Source: JAKAWQ01 sp963745975 (GTDB lineage Bacteria; Pseudomonadota; Alphaproteobacteria; Acetobacterales; Acetobacteraceae). From it: a stretch of DNA of 64,000 nt. Positions 41,345 to 49,777 of this stretch are shown here, piece by piece. The notes beneath the pieces were generated by a model. The model saw only the letters and a program-made list of their open reading frames with translations. It made no database searches and had not been told where the DNA came from. Location of the stretch: positions 930,001 to 994,000 of the forward strand of contig CAVUZJ010000009.1 in the NCBI GenBank assembly GCA_963745975.1, read 5' to 3'. Position numbers and translations under genes: made by a program. The stretch's first letter is position 1. The number at the start of each line of letters is the position of its first letter.

Positions 41345-42166
41345 ATGCCGATCGAGGTTCGCTCGCTCGCCGAATGGCAGGCCGCCGGCATCGAGGGAAT
41401 GCTCTCGGTTCTTATCCCCGCCCATAACGAGGAAGGGCACATCGCCGAGACCGTCCGGCAGTTCGCGACCGCTTTGCGCGAGGCAGGGATCGTCCACGAG
41501 ATCCTGGTGATCAACGACAACAGCACGGACGGCACGGAACGGTCCCTCGCGGCGCTGAGCGCCGCCGATCCCGCCGTCCGCTATCTCAACAATCCGCCGC
41601 CCAACGGGTTCGGGCTTGCCGTTCGCCACGGCCTCGCCGAGTTTCGCGGCGATGCGGTTGCCATCGTGATGGCCGACGGATCGGACGATCCGGCCGATCT
41701 CGTCCGCTTCTACCGCAAGCTCGAGAGCGGCTACGACTGCGTCTTCGGCTCGCGATTCATGCGCGGCAGCCGGGTGGTGGATTACCCAAAGTTCAAGCTA
41801 GTGCTGAATCGGTTGGCCAATCTCTTCATCCGCGTCCTGTTCCTGCTGCGCTACAACGACGTCACCAACGCCTTCAAGCTCTACCGGCGCAGCGCCATCG
41901 CCGGCATCCAGCCGCTGCTCTCGCAGCATTTCAACCTGACCGTCGAATTGCCGCTGAAGTGCATCATCCGCGGCTACCGCTACGCCGTGCTGGAGAACTC
42001 CTGGAGGAACCGAAAGGCGGGTATCTCCAAGCTCCGCATCAAGGAGATGGGCTCGCGCTATCTCTTCGTTATCCTGTACTGCTGGCTGGAGAAGACGCTT
42101 TCGCGCGGGGACTATCGCAACCAGGAGCGCTACTGGGAGAGCCAGCTCCAGATCTGGCATCGCTAA
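41345..42166 (+). CDS. GT2 glycosyltransferase, DPM1/ArnC-like
   Basis: This is a 273-aa cytoplasmic-face glycosyltransferase. The GT-A nucleotide-binding start is MLSVLIPAHNEEGHIAETV (residues about 19-37), NDNSTDGTE is the second motif, and MADGSDDPADLV is the DXD-equivalent metal site. FGSRFMRGSRVVDYP and the C-terminal NRKAGISKLRIKEMGSRY match polyprenyl-phosphate hexosyltransferases of the DPM1 type, so it probably charges undecaprenyl phosphate with a sugar. It has no clear transmembrane helices except the hydrophobic LANLFIRVLFLLRYND stretch. It is the last gene of the glycan operon. Confidence 0.92.
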   Translation: MPIEVRSLAEWQAAGIEGMLSVLIPAHNEEGHIAETVRQFATALREAGIVHEILVINDNSTDGTERSLAALSAADPAVRYLNNPPPNGFGLAVRHGLAEFRGDAVAIVMADGSDDPADLVRFYRKLESGYDCVFGSRFMRGSRVVDYPKFKLVLNRLANLFIRVLFLLRYNDVTNAFKLYRRSAIAGIQPLLSQHFNLTVELPLKCIIRGYRYAVLENSWRNRKAGISKLRIKEMGSRYLFVILYCWLEKTLSRGDYRNQERYWESQLQIWHR

Positions 42167-42178
42167 CCACTCGGCCGC

Positions 42179-42841
42179 TCAGGCCTCGGCCTTGAAGGTG
42201 CGGCCGAGATCGGGGCCGGTTCCGACGTAGTGGCGGAACACGTAGAGCAGCGGGTTCCACTTGCCGGTATCGATGTGGTTCGTGCCGGGGATAACGATCG
42301 CCCGGTGCGCGTGCACGCGCGTGACCCTCGTCTCGACGATCTGAAAGCGCCCCTCCGGCCCGTCCGGCCAGTCGGCACCCGGATCGTTGATGCTCACCAC
42401 CTGGGCCTCGAACTGGATCGGGCATTCGGCGATGCGCGGCGGCCGCACAGTTTCGGAGGCGAGCGGCGTGAACCCCGAGCGGGCGAACTTGTCGGGCTCG
42501 AATTCGTAGCCGATCGCGACCTTGTGGGGCGGAACCGCATTGCGCGCCGTCGCGCGCGCGATGGCCTCGACCTTGGGCCAGAGGTCCGCGGAGGGGAAAT
42601 TGATCACCACCTCCCGTTCGCGGACGGCGTTCTCCCGCCCCATGCTCGTGCCCGACATCCCAAGAATGACGCGATCGGAGAGCGCCCAGGCTGAGGACAT
42701 CGGCGAGATGTTGGGCGTGCCGTCGGGGTTGCGAGTCGTGATGAGGGCCACGGGCGTTCCGACATAGAGGATCGTAGGCCGGATCGAGATATGGCCGTTC
42801 CCATGCGGGGTTTCGGCGGCCAGGCTGCCTTCGGGGCTCAT
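42179..42841 (-). CDS. Flavin reductase-like FMN-binding protein
   Basis: This is a 220-aa split-barrel flavoprotein. Conserved features are LYVGTPVALITTRNPDGTPN near residues 25-45, SPMSSAWALSDRVILGM, and REREVVINFPSADLWPKVE, the FMN-binding pattern of the flavin reductase-like/DIM6 family. Such proteins supply reduced FMN or act directly on aromatic or nitro compounds; the partner is unknown. It stands alone on the minus strand, converging on the glycan operon (12-nt gap). Confidence 0.88.
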   Translation of the reverse strand: MSPEGSLAAETPHGNGHISIRPTILYVGTPVALITTRNPDGTPNISPMSSAWALSDRVILGMSGTSMGRENAVREREVVINFPSADLWPKVEAIARATARNAVPPHKVAIGYEFEPDKFARSGFTPLASETVRPPRIAECPIQFEAQVVSINDPGADWPDGPEGRFQIVETRVTRVHAHRAIVIPGTNHIDTGKWNPLLYVFRHYVGTGPDLGRTFKAEA

Positions 42842-42960
42842 CGCAATTCTCCGTCGCGTCGTTGACGGTTGCGGCTTAGCGCACTTCGCCGCGGCGATGC
42901 TTCGGTTTGTGGTGAAGTGTTGGACCGGGGGGCGGTCGGGCGTGCTATCGCGCCTCGCAC

Positions 42961-43401
42961 TCAAGTGCGGCGGGATACCGCGCCCAACTGCTCGAGCATG
43001 CCGAATCTGTCCCAAATGACCCAGCTCTCGGCGATCCTGCTGTTCGCAACGCGGTCGATCGCAATGCCTGACCAGCGGATTTTCTTGTTGGAGGGTGGCA
43101 GGTTCATGCCCTCGCCTTTGTGAGTGCCGGCCGAGGTGAAGCGGGTGACGACACGGTCTCCCTCGGCGATCTGATCCTCGATCGTATCGTGAAGATCCGG
43201 GAAGGCGCGGCGGAATTCGGTAATGAAGCCCTTCCACTTCTCGAGGCCATGGATTGTCTGGGCACCATGGGCATCATCGGCGGAATGGGGCTGATGGTTG
43301 ATGTAGTCCGGTGTAAAAATTTCGCCTGCGGAATCCGTCTCTCCGTTGCTCCAAAGAGCAAGGGCGCGCCTCGACAAAGCCTTGTTCTGCTCGAGTGACA
43401 T
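42961..43401 (-). CDS. SnoaL-like/ester cyclase family protein
   Basis: This is a 146-aa single-domain protein of the NTF2-like SnoaL fold. The start at 43401 has GGAGAA upstream. The family pattern is EIFTPDYINHQP (N-terminal, His in the cavity), EFRRAFPDLHDTIEDQIAEG, DRVVTRFTSAGTHKGEG and DRVANSRIAESWVIWD. Members include polyketide cyclases and many uncharacterised small-molecule enzymes. There is no operon partner closer than the flavin reductase gene 119 nt downstream; the 43402-43619 gap upstream shows no gene. Confidence 0.87.
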   Translation of the reverse strand: MSLEQNKALSRRALALWSNGETDSAGEIFTPDYINHQPHSADDAHGAQTIHGLEKWKGFITEFRRAFPDLHDTIEDQIAEGDRVVTRFTSAGTHKGEGMNLPPSNKKIRWSGIAIDRVANSRIAESWVIWDRFGMLEQLGAVSRRT

Positions 43402-43619
43402 CCGTTTTCTCCGTGTTTGTCCATCGGCGTTTGCTGGAGCGTGATCGCTGAGGGTGGAATCGGGGCACCCCGGCACCGGAAGCCCCAATCACGCGAGACG
43501 ATATTGAGCGAAAGCGGGTAGGGAACGACGCGGGCTCCCGCCTCACCGGTCGCTAGCTCCGTGCTTGCCAGACCCTATCCTGCCACTTCCGCAGCTTTTG
43601 GCTAAGTCCTTGAAAGGGT

Positions 43620-43696
43620 TGGCGGACCCGACACGATTCGAACGTGCGACCTTCGCCTTCGGAGGGCGACGCTCTATCCAGCTGAGCTACGGGTCC
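43620..43696 (-). tRNA. tRNA-Arg (CCG)
   Basis: On the minus strand the acceptor stem GGACCCG pairs with CGGGTCC, the D-arm is GCTC..GAGC, the anticodon loop CTCCGAA gives CCG, the TTCGAAT T-loop is present and CCA is encoded (tgg at 43620-43622). It reads CGG codons. The protein frame beginning VAQLDRASPSEGE across it is the well-known artefact of this tRNA. Confidence 0.95.
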
Positions 43697-43719
43697 CTTG
43701 CCCTTCTGCTTACTCCGCC

Positions 43720-44763
43720 TCAGCGCTGGCCAGCAAGCCAGGCGCGGGCGGCGCGGTCCGCGCCGGAGGGGAGCGGGGCGTGGGGATCGCGGATCCAGGC
43801 GATGATGTCGCCGATCGGCAGGCCCCGATCGAGGTCCCGCAGGAGGAGATGATAGCCCTGCGCGTAATAGGCGAGCCGGATCGGCGCTCCCTTCGGCAGC
43901 GCGCGCCACAGCGCCGCCATCGCCTGCTTGGGCACGAGCTGGTCGTGCGCGCCGTATTGGATGAGCGCTGGGCCGTGGAAGCGCGGCGCGGCGTCCAGCG
44001 CCCGGGTCATCAAATCCACCAGCCCGTGGATCGTGTCGATGCGGGTGTCGAGGATGGTGAGCGGATCACGCCCCAGGGCCTCGAGCGCCGCCCGGTTGTC
44101 CGAGGCCTTGACCAGCCCGGCGCCCGAGAGCGTGAGCCCGGGCACCAGCTTCCAGCCGAGCCAGAGCGTGCTGCGGAAGAGGAAATTCATGTCCGCCCGG
44201 CCCCAGACCGCGGGGGCTGCCAGGATGTAGCCCGCCGCCGGCGGCGGATGGGGCGCGCTCGCGAGCAGAATGAGCACCGCGCCCCCCATGCTCTCGCCGA
44301 GGAGGTAGAGCGGCAGGTCCGGATACCGGCGATGGAGGAGATCGGCCATGGTGCGCGCATCGTTCACGAGCGCCGCCGTGCCGGGCCAGTCGCCCCGCCC
44401 CGGGGCGGCGCCGAAGCCGCGCTGGTCGGGCGAGAAGACCGCGATGCCGGTGGCGGCGAAGAGCGGCGCCGGGATCGCGAAGGCATCGCGGCTGTCGTTG
44501 AAGCCGTGCAGCGCCAGCATCATCGCCGTGGGCCGCCCCGCGGGCATCCAGCTGCGGTAGGGAAGGCGGGCGCCGTCCGGCATCACGAAGGCGTGCGCCG
44601 CGAGCGAAGGCGGCATCACGGGAGGGCCGGCCGGCACGAGACGCGCCGCGCAGCCGGCGAGAAAGGCGGACGCGGCCATCGCCAGCACCCCGCGCCGGGA
44701 AAGGGAAGCGAGCCGCCCTGACTTCCCGGGGCGCACATTGCACCCACCGCCCGCATGCCTCAC
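43720..44763 (-). CDS. Alpha/beta hydrolase lipoprotein (lysophospholipase-like)
   Basis: This is a 347-aa enzyme. The N-terminal SLSRRGVLAMAASAFLAGCA is a lipoprotein signal with a twin arginine and a lipobox ending at Cys. The hydrolase core shows LALHGFNDSRDAF (oxyanion region), the nucleophile elbow LLGESMGGAVL, and YGAHDQLVP plus GYHLLL supplying Asp and His. It is most like monoacylglycerol lipase/lysophospholipase (Hydrolase_4). The start is ambiguous: GTG 44763 or GTG 44736; neither has a strong Shine-Dalgarno sequence. Divergent from the zinc-finger gene 35 nt away. Confidence 0.87.
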   Translation of the reverse strand: MRHAGGGCNVRPGKSGRLASLSRRGVLAMAASAFLAGCAARLVPAGPPVMPPSLAAHAFVMPDGARLPYRSWMPAGRPTAMMLALHGFNDSRDAFAIPAPLFAATGIAVFSPDQRGFGAAPGRGDWPGTAALVNDARTMADLLHRRYPDLPLYLLGESMGGAVLILLASAPHPPPAAGYILAAPAVWGRADMNFLFRSTLWLGWKLVPGLTLSGAGLVKASDNRAALEALGRDPLTILDTRIDTIHGLVDLMTRALDAAPRFHGPALIQYGAHDQLVPKQAMAALWRALPKGAPIRLAYYAQGYHLLLRDLDRGLPIGDIIAWIRDPHAPLPSGADRAARAWLAGQR

Positions 44764-44798
44764 ATTCGGGGCTCGGTTCGAGACAGCCAGAGGACACG

Positions 44799-44990
44799 AT
44801 GCCGGAGGGCGCCGCCACCCCCACGGAAATCATTCCCGTGACCGAAAATATCGTCGCCTGCGACGGCGGCGAGGAGCCGCTTGGCCATCCGCGGGTCTTC
44901 CTCCACCTCGAGGACGGCAAGATCGTCTGCCCCTATTGCTCGCGCCTTTTCGTCCTCGCGCCGGGAGCGGCGCCGTTGGAAGGGCACTGA
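44799..44990 (+). CDS. CHCC-type zinc-finger protein (NDUFS6-like)
   Basis: This is a 63-aa protein. Cys-21 in IVACDGGEEPLGHPRVFLHL, the His in GHPRV, and CPYC near the C-terminus form the C-x-H-x-C-x2-C zinc site of the family related to the complex I subunit NDUFS6. In alphaproteobacteria this gene is frequently found just upstream of polA, as here (6 nt to polA). A precise role is unknown; in complex I assembly the homologue binds zinc. Confidence 0.85.
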   Translation: MPEGAATPTEIIPVTENIVACDGGEEPLGHPRVFLHLEDGKIVCPYCSRLFVLAPGAAPLEGH

Positions 44991-44996
44991 CCGGGC

Positions 44997-47726
44997 GTGG
45001 ACCGGGAGACCGCACCACCTCTCCGCCTCGTCCTCATCGACGGGTCGGGCTTCCTGTTCCGCGCCTTCCACGCGCTCCCGCCGCTCACCCGGCCGGACGG
45101 AACGCCGGTCAACGCCGTGCTCGGCTTCACCAACATGCTGGCCAAGCTCTTGAAGGAGCACACGGGCACGCACCTTGCGGTGATCTTCGATGCCGGCCGC
45201 GAAACCTTCCGCAACCGCGTCTTCGCGGAATACAAGGCGCAGCGGCCGCCGCCGCCGCCGGAGCTCGTGCCGCAGTTCCCGCTGGTGCGCGAGGCGACGG
45301 CGGCCTTCGCCGTGCCGGCCATCGAGCTTGCCGACTGGGAGGCCGACGACCTGATCGCCTCCTACACCGAAGCCGCGCGGGCGGTCGGCGGGCAGGTGAC
45401 GATCGTCTCCTCCGATAAGGACCTGATGCAACTGGTCGGACCCGAGGTGACGATGCTCGACCCGATCAAGCAGCGCCCGATCGGGCCGGCGGAGGTCGCG
45501 GAGCGCTTCGGCGTGCCGCCGGAGAAGGTGATCGAGGTGCAGGCGCTGATGGGCGATCCGACCGACAATGTCCCGGGCGTGCCGGGCATCGGGCCGAAGA
45601 CCGCCTCGGAGCTGGTGCGCGCCTACGGCGATGTCGAGGGCGTGCTCGAGGCCGCACCCGCCATGCCGCCCTCGAAGCGGCGCGAGGCTCTGATCGCGCA
45701 CGCGGACGACGCGCGCCTCTCGCGCCGGCTCGTGACGCTGCGCGCCGATGCGCCGCTCCCGCTGCCGCTCGCGGAGCTTCGCGTGCGCACGCCCGAGCCC
45801 GCGACCTTGGGCGCGTGGCTCGCCGCCCAGGGGTTTCGCAGCGTGCTGCAGCGGCTCGGGATCGAGCCGGCGCCGCAGCCGCCGCCGCCCGCCGCAGCCG
45901 CGGAGGTGCCGGAGGCGGCCCCCTTCGGCCCCTACGCGGCAGTCACGAACCTGGCGGCGCTCGCGGAATGGATCGCCGAGGCGCACGAAAAGGGCATCGT
46001 CGCGGTCGATACCGAGACCGATTCGCTCGCCGCACTCACCGCCAACCTGGTCGGCTTCTCGCTCGCGACCGCGCCGGGCCGCGCCTGCTACGTGCCGCTC
46101 CGCCATCAGGGCGGCGCCGAGCAGATGGCGCCCGCCGATGCGATCGCCACCCTCGCCCCGCTGCTCGCCGAGCCCTCGGTGCTCAAGGTCTTCCAGAACG
46201 CGAAGTTCGACCTCCACGTGCTCGCCCGCGCCGGCGCCCGCACGGTAAGCCCGATCGACGACACCATGGTGATCTCCTACAGCCAGGAAGGCGGCCGGCA
46301 CGGGCACGGGATGGACGAGCTCTCGCGGCTGCATCTCGGCCACGCGCCGATTACTTACGACGAGGTGACGGGCACCGGACGCGCGCGCGTGGGCTTCGCC
46401 GCCGTGCCGATCGAGCGGGCGGCCGCCTACGCCGCGGAGGACGCCGACGTCACGCTCCGGCTCTGGCACGCGCTCAAGCCGGGCCTGCGCGAAGTGCGCG
46501 CGCTCGCGCTCTACGAGCAGATCGAGCGGCGGCTGATCCCGGTGCTGGCGGCGATGGAGCGCGCGGGCATCAAGGTGGACGCCGCGGAGCTCTCGCGCAT
46601 CTCGGTCGAGCTGACCGAGCGGATGGGAACGATCGAGGCCGAGATCCATCGCCTGGCGGGACACGAATTCAATGTCGGCTCGGGCAAGCAGTTGGGCGAG
46701 GTGCTGTTCGACCAGATGGGGCTCACCGGTGGGCGGCGGATGAAGACCGGCGCCTGGGGCACCGATGCGAGCGTGCTCGCGGCGCTTGCCGAGCAGGGCG
46801 AGGAGCTGGCCGCGCGCGTGCTCGAATGGCGGCAGCTCCAGAAGCTCAAATCGACCTACGCCGATGCGCTGGTGAACGAGATCAACCCGGAAACCGGGCG
46901 CGTGCACACGAGCTTCATGATGGCGGGCACCTCGACCGGCCGGCTCGCCTCCACCGACCCCAACCTGCAGAACATCCCTATCCGCACCGAGGAGGGCGGG
47001 CGGATCCGGCGCGCCTTCATCGCCGAGCCGGGCCATGTCCTCGTCAGCGCCGATTATTCGCAGATCGAGCTCCGGCTGCTCGCGCATGTCGCGGATATCG
47101 GGACGCTCAAGGAAGCCTTCGCGGGCGGGGAGGACATCCACACGCGAACGGCGGCGGAAGTGTTCGGAGTGCCGGCCGCGGGGATGGACCCGCTGACGCG
47201 GCGGCGCGCCAAGGCGATCAATTTCGGCATCATCTACGGCATCAGCCCCTTCGGTCTCGGGCGCCAGCTCGGCATTCCGCCGGCGGAGGCACGGGCCTAC
47301 ATCGACACCTACTTCGCCCGCTACCCGGGGATCCGCGCCTACATGGAGCGGGCGAAAGAAGAGGCCCGCACGAATGGCTTCGTGCTCACCGCCTTCGGAC
47401 GGCGCTGCTACATCGAGGGGATTCGCGACAAGAACCCGGCGCGGCGCGGCTACGCCGAGCGGGCGGCGATCAACGCGCCGCTGCAAGGCGGGGCCGCCGA
47501 TATCATCAAGCGGGCGATGGTGAGAATGCCCGCCGCACTCACCAAGGCCGGGCTCCGCGCGCGGATGCTCCTGCAGGTGCACGACGAATTGCTGTTCGAG
47601 GCGCCGGCGGCGGAGGCGGAAGGAACGGCGAAGACCGTGGCGGACGTGATGACGCACGCCGCGGAGCTCAGCGTGCCGCTGGCGGTGGAGACCGGCATCG
47701 GCCGCAACTGGGCCGAGGCGCACTGA
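44997..47726 (+). CDS. polA: DNA polymerase I
   Basis: This is a 909-aa protein, close to the E. coli length. A 5'-3' exonuclease domain (1 to about 290) shows LIDGSGFLFRAFHA, YKAQRPP and the H3TH motif GIGPKTASELV. The 3'-5' exonuclease retains its catalytic acids (VDTETDSLA about residue 338, NAKFDLHVL, YAAEDADVT), so proofreading should be active. The polymerase shows SADYSQIELRLLAH (about 685), RRRAKAINFGIIYGIS and QVHDELLFE (about 859). Translation starts at GTG 44997, 6 nt after the zinc-finger gene. The 3' end is followed directly by repeat copy C. Confidence 0.97.
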   Translation: MDRETAPPLRLVLIDGSGFLFRAFHALPPLTRPDGTPVNAVLGFTNMLAKLLKEHTGTHLAVIFDAGRETFRNRVFAEYKAQRPPPPPELVPQFPLVREATAAFAVPAIELADWEADDLIASYTEAARAVGGQVTIVSSDKDLMQLVGPEVTMLDPIKQRPIGPAEVAERFGVPPEKVIEVQALMGDPTDNVPGVPGIGPKTASELVRAYGDVEGVLEAAPAMPPSKRREALIAHADDARLSRRLVTLRADAPLPLPLAELRVRTPEPATLGAWLAAQGFRSVLQRLGIEPAPQPPPPAAAAEVPEAAPFGPYAAVTNLAALAEWIAEAHEKGIVAVDTETDSLAALTANLVGFSLATAPGRACYVPLRHQGGAEQMAPADAIATLAPLLAEPSVLKVFQNAKFDLHVLARAGARTVSPIDDTMVISYSQEGGRHGHGMDELSRLHLGHAPITYDEVTGTGRARVGFAAVPIERAAAYAAEDADVTLRLWHALKPGLREVRALALYEQIERRLIPVLAAMERAGIKVDAAELSRISVELTERMGTIEAEIHRLAGHEFNVGSGKQLGEVLFDQMGLTGGRRMKTGAWGTDASVLAALAEQGEELAARVLEWRQLQKLKSTYADALVNEINPETGRVHTSFMMAGTSTGRLASTDPNLQNIPIRTEEGGRIRRAFIAEPGHVLVSADYSQIELRLLAHVADIGTLKEAFAGGEDIHTRTAAEVFGVPAAGMDPLTRRRAKAINFGIIYGISPFGLGRQLGIPPAEARAYIDTYFARYPGIRAYMERAKEEARTNGFVLTAFGRRCYIEGIRDKNPARRGYAERAAINAPLQGGAADIIKRAMVRMPAALTKAGLRARMLLQVHDELLFEAPAAEAEGTAKTVADVMTHAAELSVPLAVETGIGRNWAEAH

Positions 47727-47733
47727 AGGAAGG

Positions 47734-47815
47734 CCAGGGGGACGCTGTCCCCCTGGACCCCCTGCTGGGGCCTAGAGGCCCCAGCAGGGGGTCAAGGGGG
47801 GCAGAGCCCCCCTTG
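47734..47815. repeat. Intergenic GC-rich hairpin repeat, copy C
   Basis: Three adjacent perfect inverted repeats: CCAGGGGGAC-GCT-GTCCCCCTGG (47734-47756), ACCCCCTGCTGGGGCC-TAGA-GGCCCCAGCAGGGGGT (47757-47792) and CAAGGGGGGC-AGA-GCCCCCCTTG (47793-47815), then CCTTTTT. It is of the same architecture as copies A and B and lies between the convergent polA and protease genes, where it can terminate both; the T-run follows in the polA direction. Confidence 0.85.
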
Positions 47816-47826
47816 CCTTTTTCGGA

Positions 47827-49320
47827 TCAGCCCTGGTTGCCGGCGCCTTTGCCGAGATTGATCGCGACAAAGACGGTCTGGCCGTCGTGCAGGACGCGCA
47901 GCGCGACTGCGCCGCCCTTGTGCTCGGCCGCGTGGATCGCGTTCAGCGCCTCGTGCACCGAGGTGATCGGGGTCTCGCCGACGCCGACGATGACGTCGCC
48001 GGGCTGGATGCCGGCGGTCGCCGCCGGCGAGTTCGGCGCCACCTCCGCCACGACTGCGCCCCGCGTGCCGGCGGGCAGGTTGAGCTGGCTCTGAGCGTCC
48101 GGCGTCATCGGCTCGAGCGCCAGGCCGAGCTCCGCGTGGCTCGGGCTCGGCGTCGCGTTCGACGCCGTCACGTTGTTGGGCAGGGTCGCCAGCGCCACGG
48201 TCAGGTTGGAGGTGTTGCCGTTGTCGAGCACCCGGAGATGCGCGGTGTCGCCGGGCTTGATGGCGGTGATGTCCATCGCGAGATCGCGCGGGCTCTTGAC
48301 CGTCTTGCCGTCCACCGCGGTGATCACGTCGCCCGCGTGCAGGCCCGCGTGCTCGGCCGGCGTGCCGGACTGGACCGAGGCGATCAGTGCGCCGTCGGCG
48401 CTCGGCAGATGCAGCGCCTGCTGCATGGCGGGCGTGATCGGCTGCGCTTCGACGCCGAGATAGCCGCGCGTCACGTGGCCGTCTTTGCGGAGGTCCGCGA
48501 CGATCGTGCGCACGGTGTTCGAGGGGATGGCGAAGCCGATGCCGACGCTGCCGCCCGAGGGCGAGATGATCGCGGTGTTGACGCCAATCACCTGGCCCTG
48601 GAGGTTGAAGAGCGGCCCGCCGGAGTTGCCTTCGTTGATCGGCGCGTCCGTCTGGATGAACTGGTCGTAAGGGCTGTCGCCGATACTGCGGCCGAGCGCC
48701 GAAACGATTCCCGCGGTCACCGTTCCGCCGAGGCCGAACGGATTGCCCATGGCGACGACCCATTCGCCCGGCTGCGCCTCGTTGGAATTGCCGAGCTGGA
48801 CGAAGGGCAACGGGTGGCCCGCGTCCACCTTGATCACCGCGATGTCGGTGCGCGGGTCGGTGCCGATGACGTGCGCCGGCAGGTTGGTGCCGTCATCGAG
48901 CGTGACGGTGAGGGACTTCTCATCCTTCACGACGTGGTTGTTGGTGACGATGATCCCCGAGGCGCTGATGATGAAACCCGAGCCACGCGCCTCGACCGCT
49001 TCGGGCTGCTGGGGCTGCATGCCGAAGGGGAAGGGAAAGAGGCCCGGCGGCGGGCCCTGCATGTCGGCCGGGTGGGTCTGGAGGTCGTTCGTGATCGACA
49101 CCACCGCCGGCTTCACCCGGGCCACCAGGGGAACGAAGCTCGGCAGCCCTGCCGAGGCATCGGTGGCCGTCGCCTCCGTCGTTGCCGCTTTGGCCGGGGT
49201 GACGATGAGGTTCCGGCCGGCCGCGAAGCCGCCGAGGGCGGTGCCGGCCAGCAGGACCGCGATCAGCGAGGCGCTGAGCACTCGGCCCCCCGGGCGGCGG
49301 GAGGTGGTCGGTTGAGGCAT
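47827..49320 (-). CDS. DegP/DegQ-type periplasmic serine protease
   Basis: This is a 497-aa Do-family protease-chaperone. Two adjacent ATGs (49323, 49320) follow AGGAG; the second has better spacing. A signal/anchor segment (VLSASLIAVLLAGTALGGFA) precedes a trypsin-like domain with catalytic H129 (VTNNHVV), D159 (PRTDIAVIKV) and S233 (NEGNSGGPLFNL). Two PDZ domains follow (RGYLGVEAQPITPAM; ELGLALEPMTPDAQ). It degrades or refolds misfolded envelope proteins. A Gly/Met/Pro-rich loop (PPPGLFPFPFGMQPQQP) replaces the longer LA loop of DegP, closer to DegQ/MucD. It is convergent with polA across repeat copy C. Confidence 0.93.
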   Translation of the reverse strand: MPQPTTSRRPGGRVLSASLIAVLLAGTALGGFAAGRNLIVTPAKAATTEATATDASAGLPSFVPLVARVKPAVVSITNDLQTHPADMQGPPPGLFPFPFGMQPQQPEAVEARGSGFIISASGIIVTNNHVVKDEKSLTVTLDDGTNLPAHVIGTDPRTDIAVIKVDAGHPLPFVQLGNSNEAQPGEWVVAMGNPFGLGGTVTAGIVSALGRSIGDSPYDQFIQTDAPINEGNSGGPLFNLQGQVIGVNTAIISPSGGSVGIGFAIPSNTVRTIVADLRKDGHVTRGYLGVEAQPITPAMQQALHLPSADGALIASVQSGTPAEHAGLHAGDVITAVDGKTVKSPRDLAMDITAIKPGDTAHLRVLDNGNTSNLTVALATLPNNVTASNATPSPSHAELGLALEPMTPDAQSQLNLPAGTRGAVVAEVAPNSPAATAGIQPGDVIVGVGETPITSVHEALNAIHAAEHKGGAVALRVLHDGQTVFVAINLGKGAGNQG

Positions 49321-49501
49321 CATAGTCTCCTTGCATGGGCTCAAGAGGTCGGCGCCGCTCCGGCGCCACTCTGTCGATCAAACTGGGGATCCCCGGGTGA
49401 ACGTTACCCTGGCGCAGTGATGAAACCCCCGTCATGCGCCCCACTCGCCGTCGCGATTGCCGGTTGCCAAGCAGGAAGATGGGGGCGCAAGAGGGTCTCG
49501 G

Positions 49502-49573
49502 GCCGGGTTAGCACAGCGGTAGTGCAGCGGTTTTGTAAACCGTAGGCCGGGGGTTCGAATCCCTCACCCGGCA
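49502..49573 (+). tRNA. tRNA-Thr (TGT), integration site
   Basis: Acceptor stem GCCGGGT pairs with ACCCGGC, discriminator A; the anticodon arm CGGTT-TTGTAAA gives TGT; the T-arm GGGTTCGAATCCC is canonical. CCA is not encoded. The integrase gene and island start just past its 3' end, so the 3' half of this tRNA is almost certainly the attachment core. Confidence 0.95.
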
Positions 49574-49620
49574 TTTTGATTCTATTAGGTTTTTCATTTC
49601 GAAAGCCGCGCTTTTCCGGA

Positions 49621-49644
49621 CCCTGGCAACAGCCCTGGCAACAG
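49621..49644. repeat. Tandem 12-bp repeat near attachment site (candidate arm sites)
   Basis: CCCTGGCAACAG occurs twice in tandem at 49621-49632 and 49633-49644, between the tRNA and the integrase stop. The core CTGGCAACAG recurs in inverse orientation at 51699-51708, just upstream of the integrase operon. Spacing and location fit arm-type integrase or excisionase binding sites; this is inference. Confidence 0.55.
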
Positions 49645-49777
49645 TTCCGTTCCCGGGGTGTTGCCCGGCGGTTGCCGCGGCGTTCCCCGGCGGCGAATTC
49701 GCCCGGCCGGATTTTGCCCGCCGTCGCCGTCCGCCGTCGCGGCGGGGCACCTCGCGAACTCGTGCGCGCAGACCCGA

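Noticed and set aside
43553..43909. Minus-strand frame containing VAQLDRASPSEGEGRTFESC
   Set aside because: It is a translation of tRNA-Arg(CCG), a common annotation artefact.
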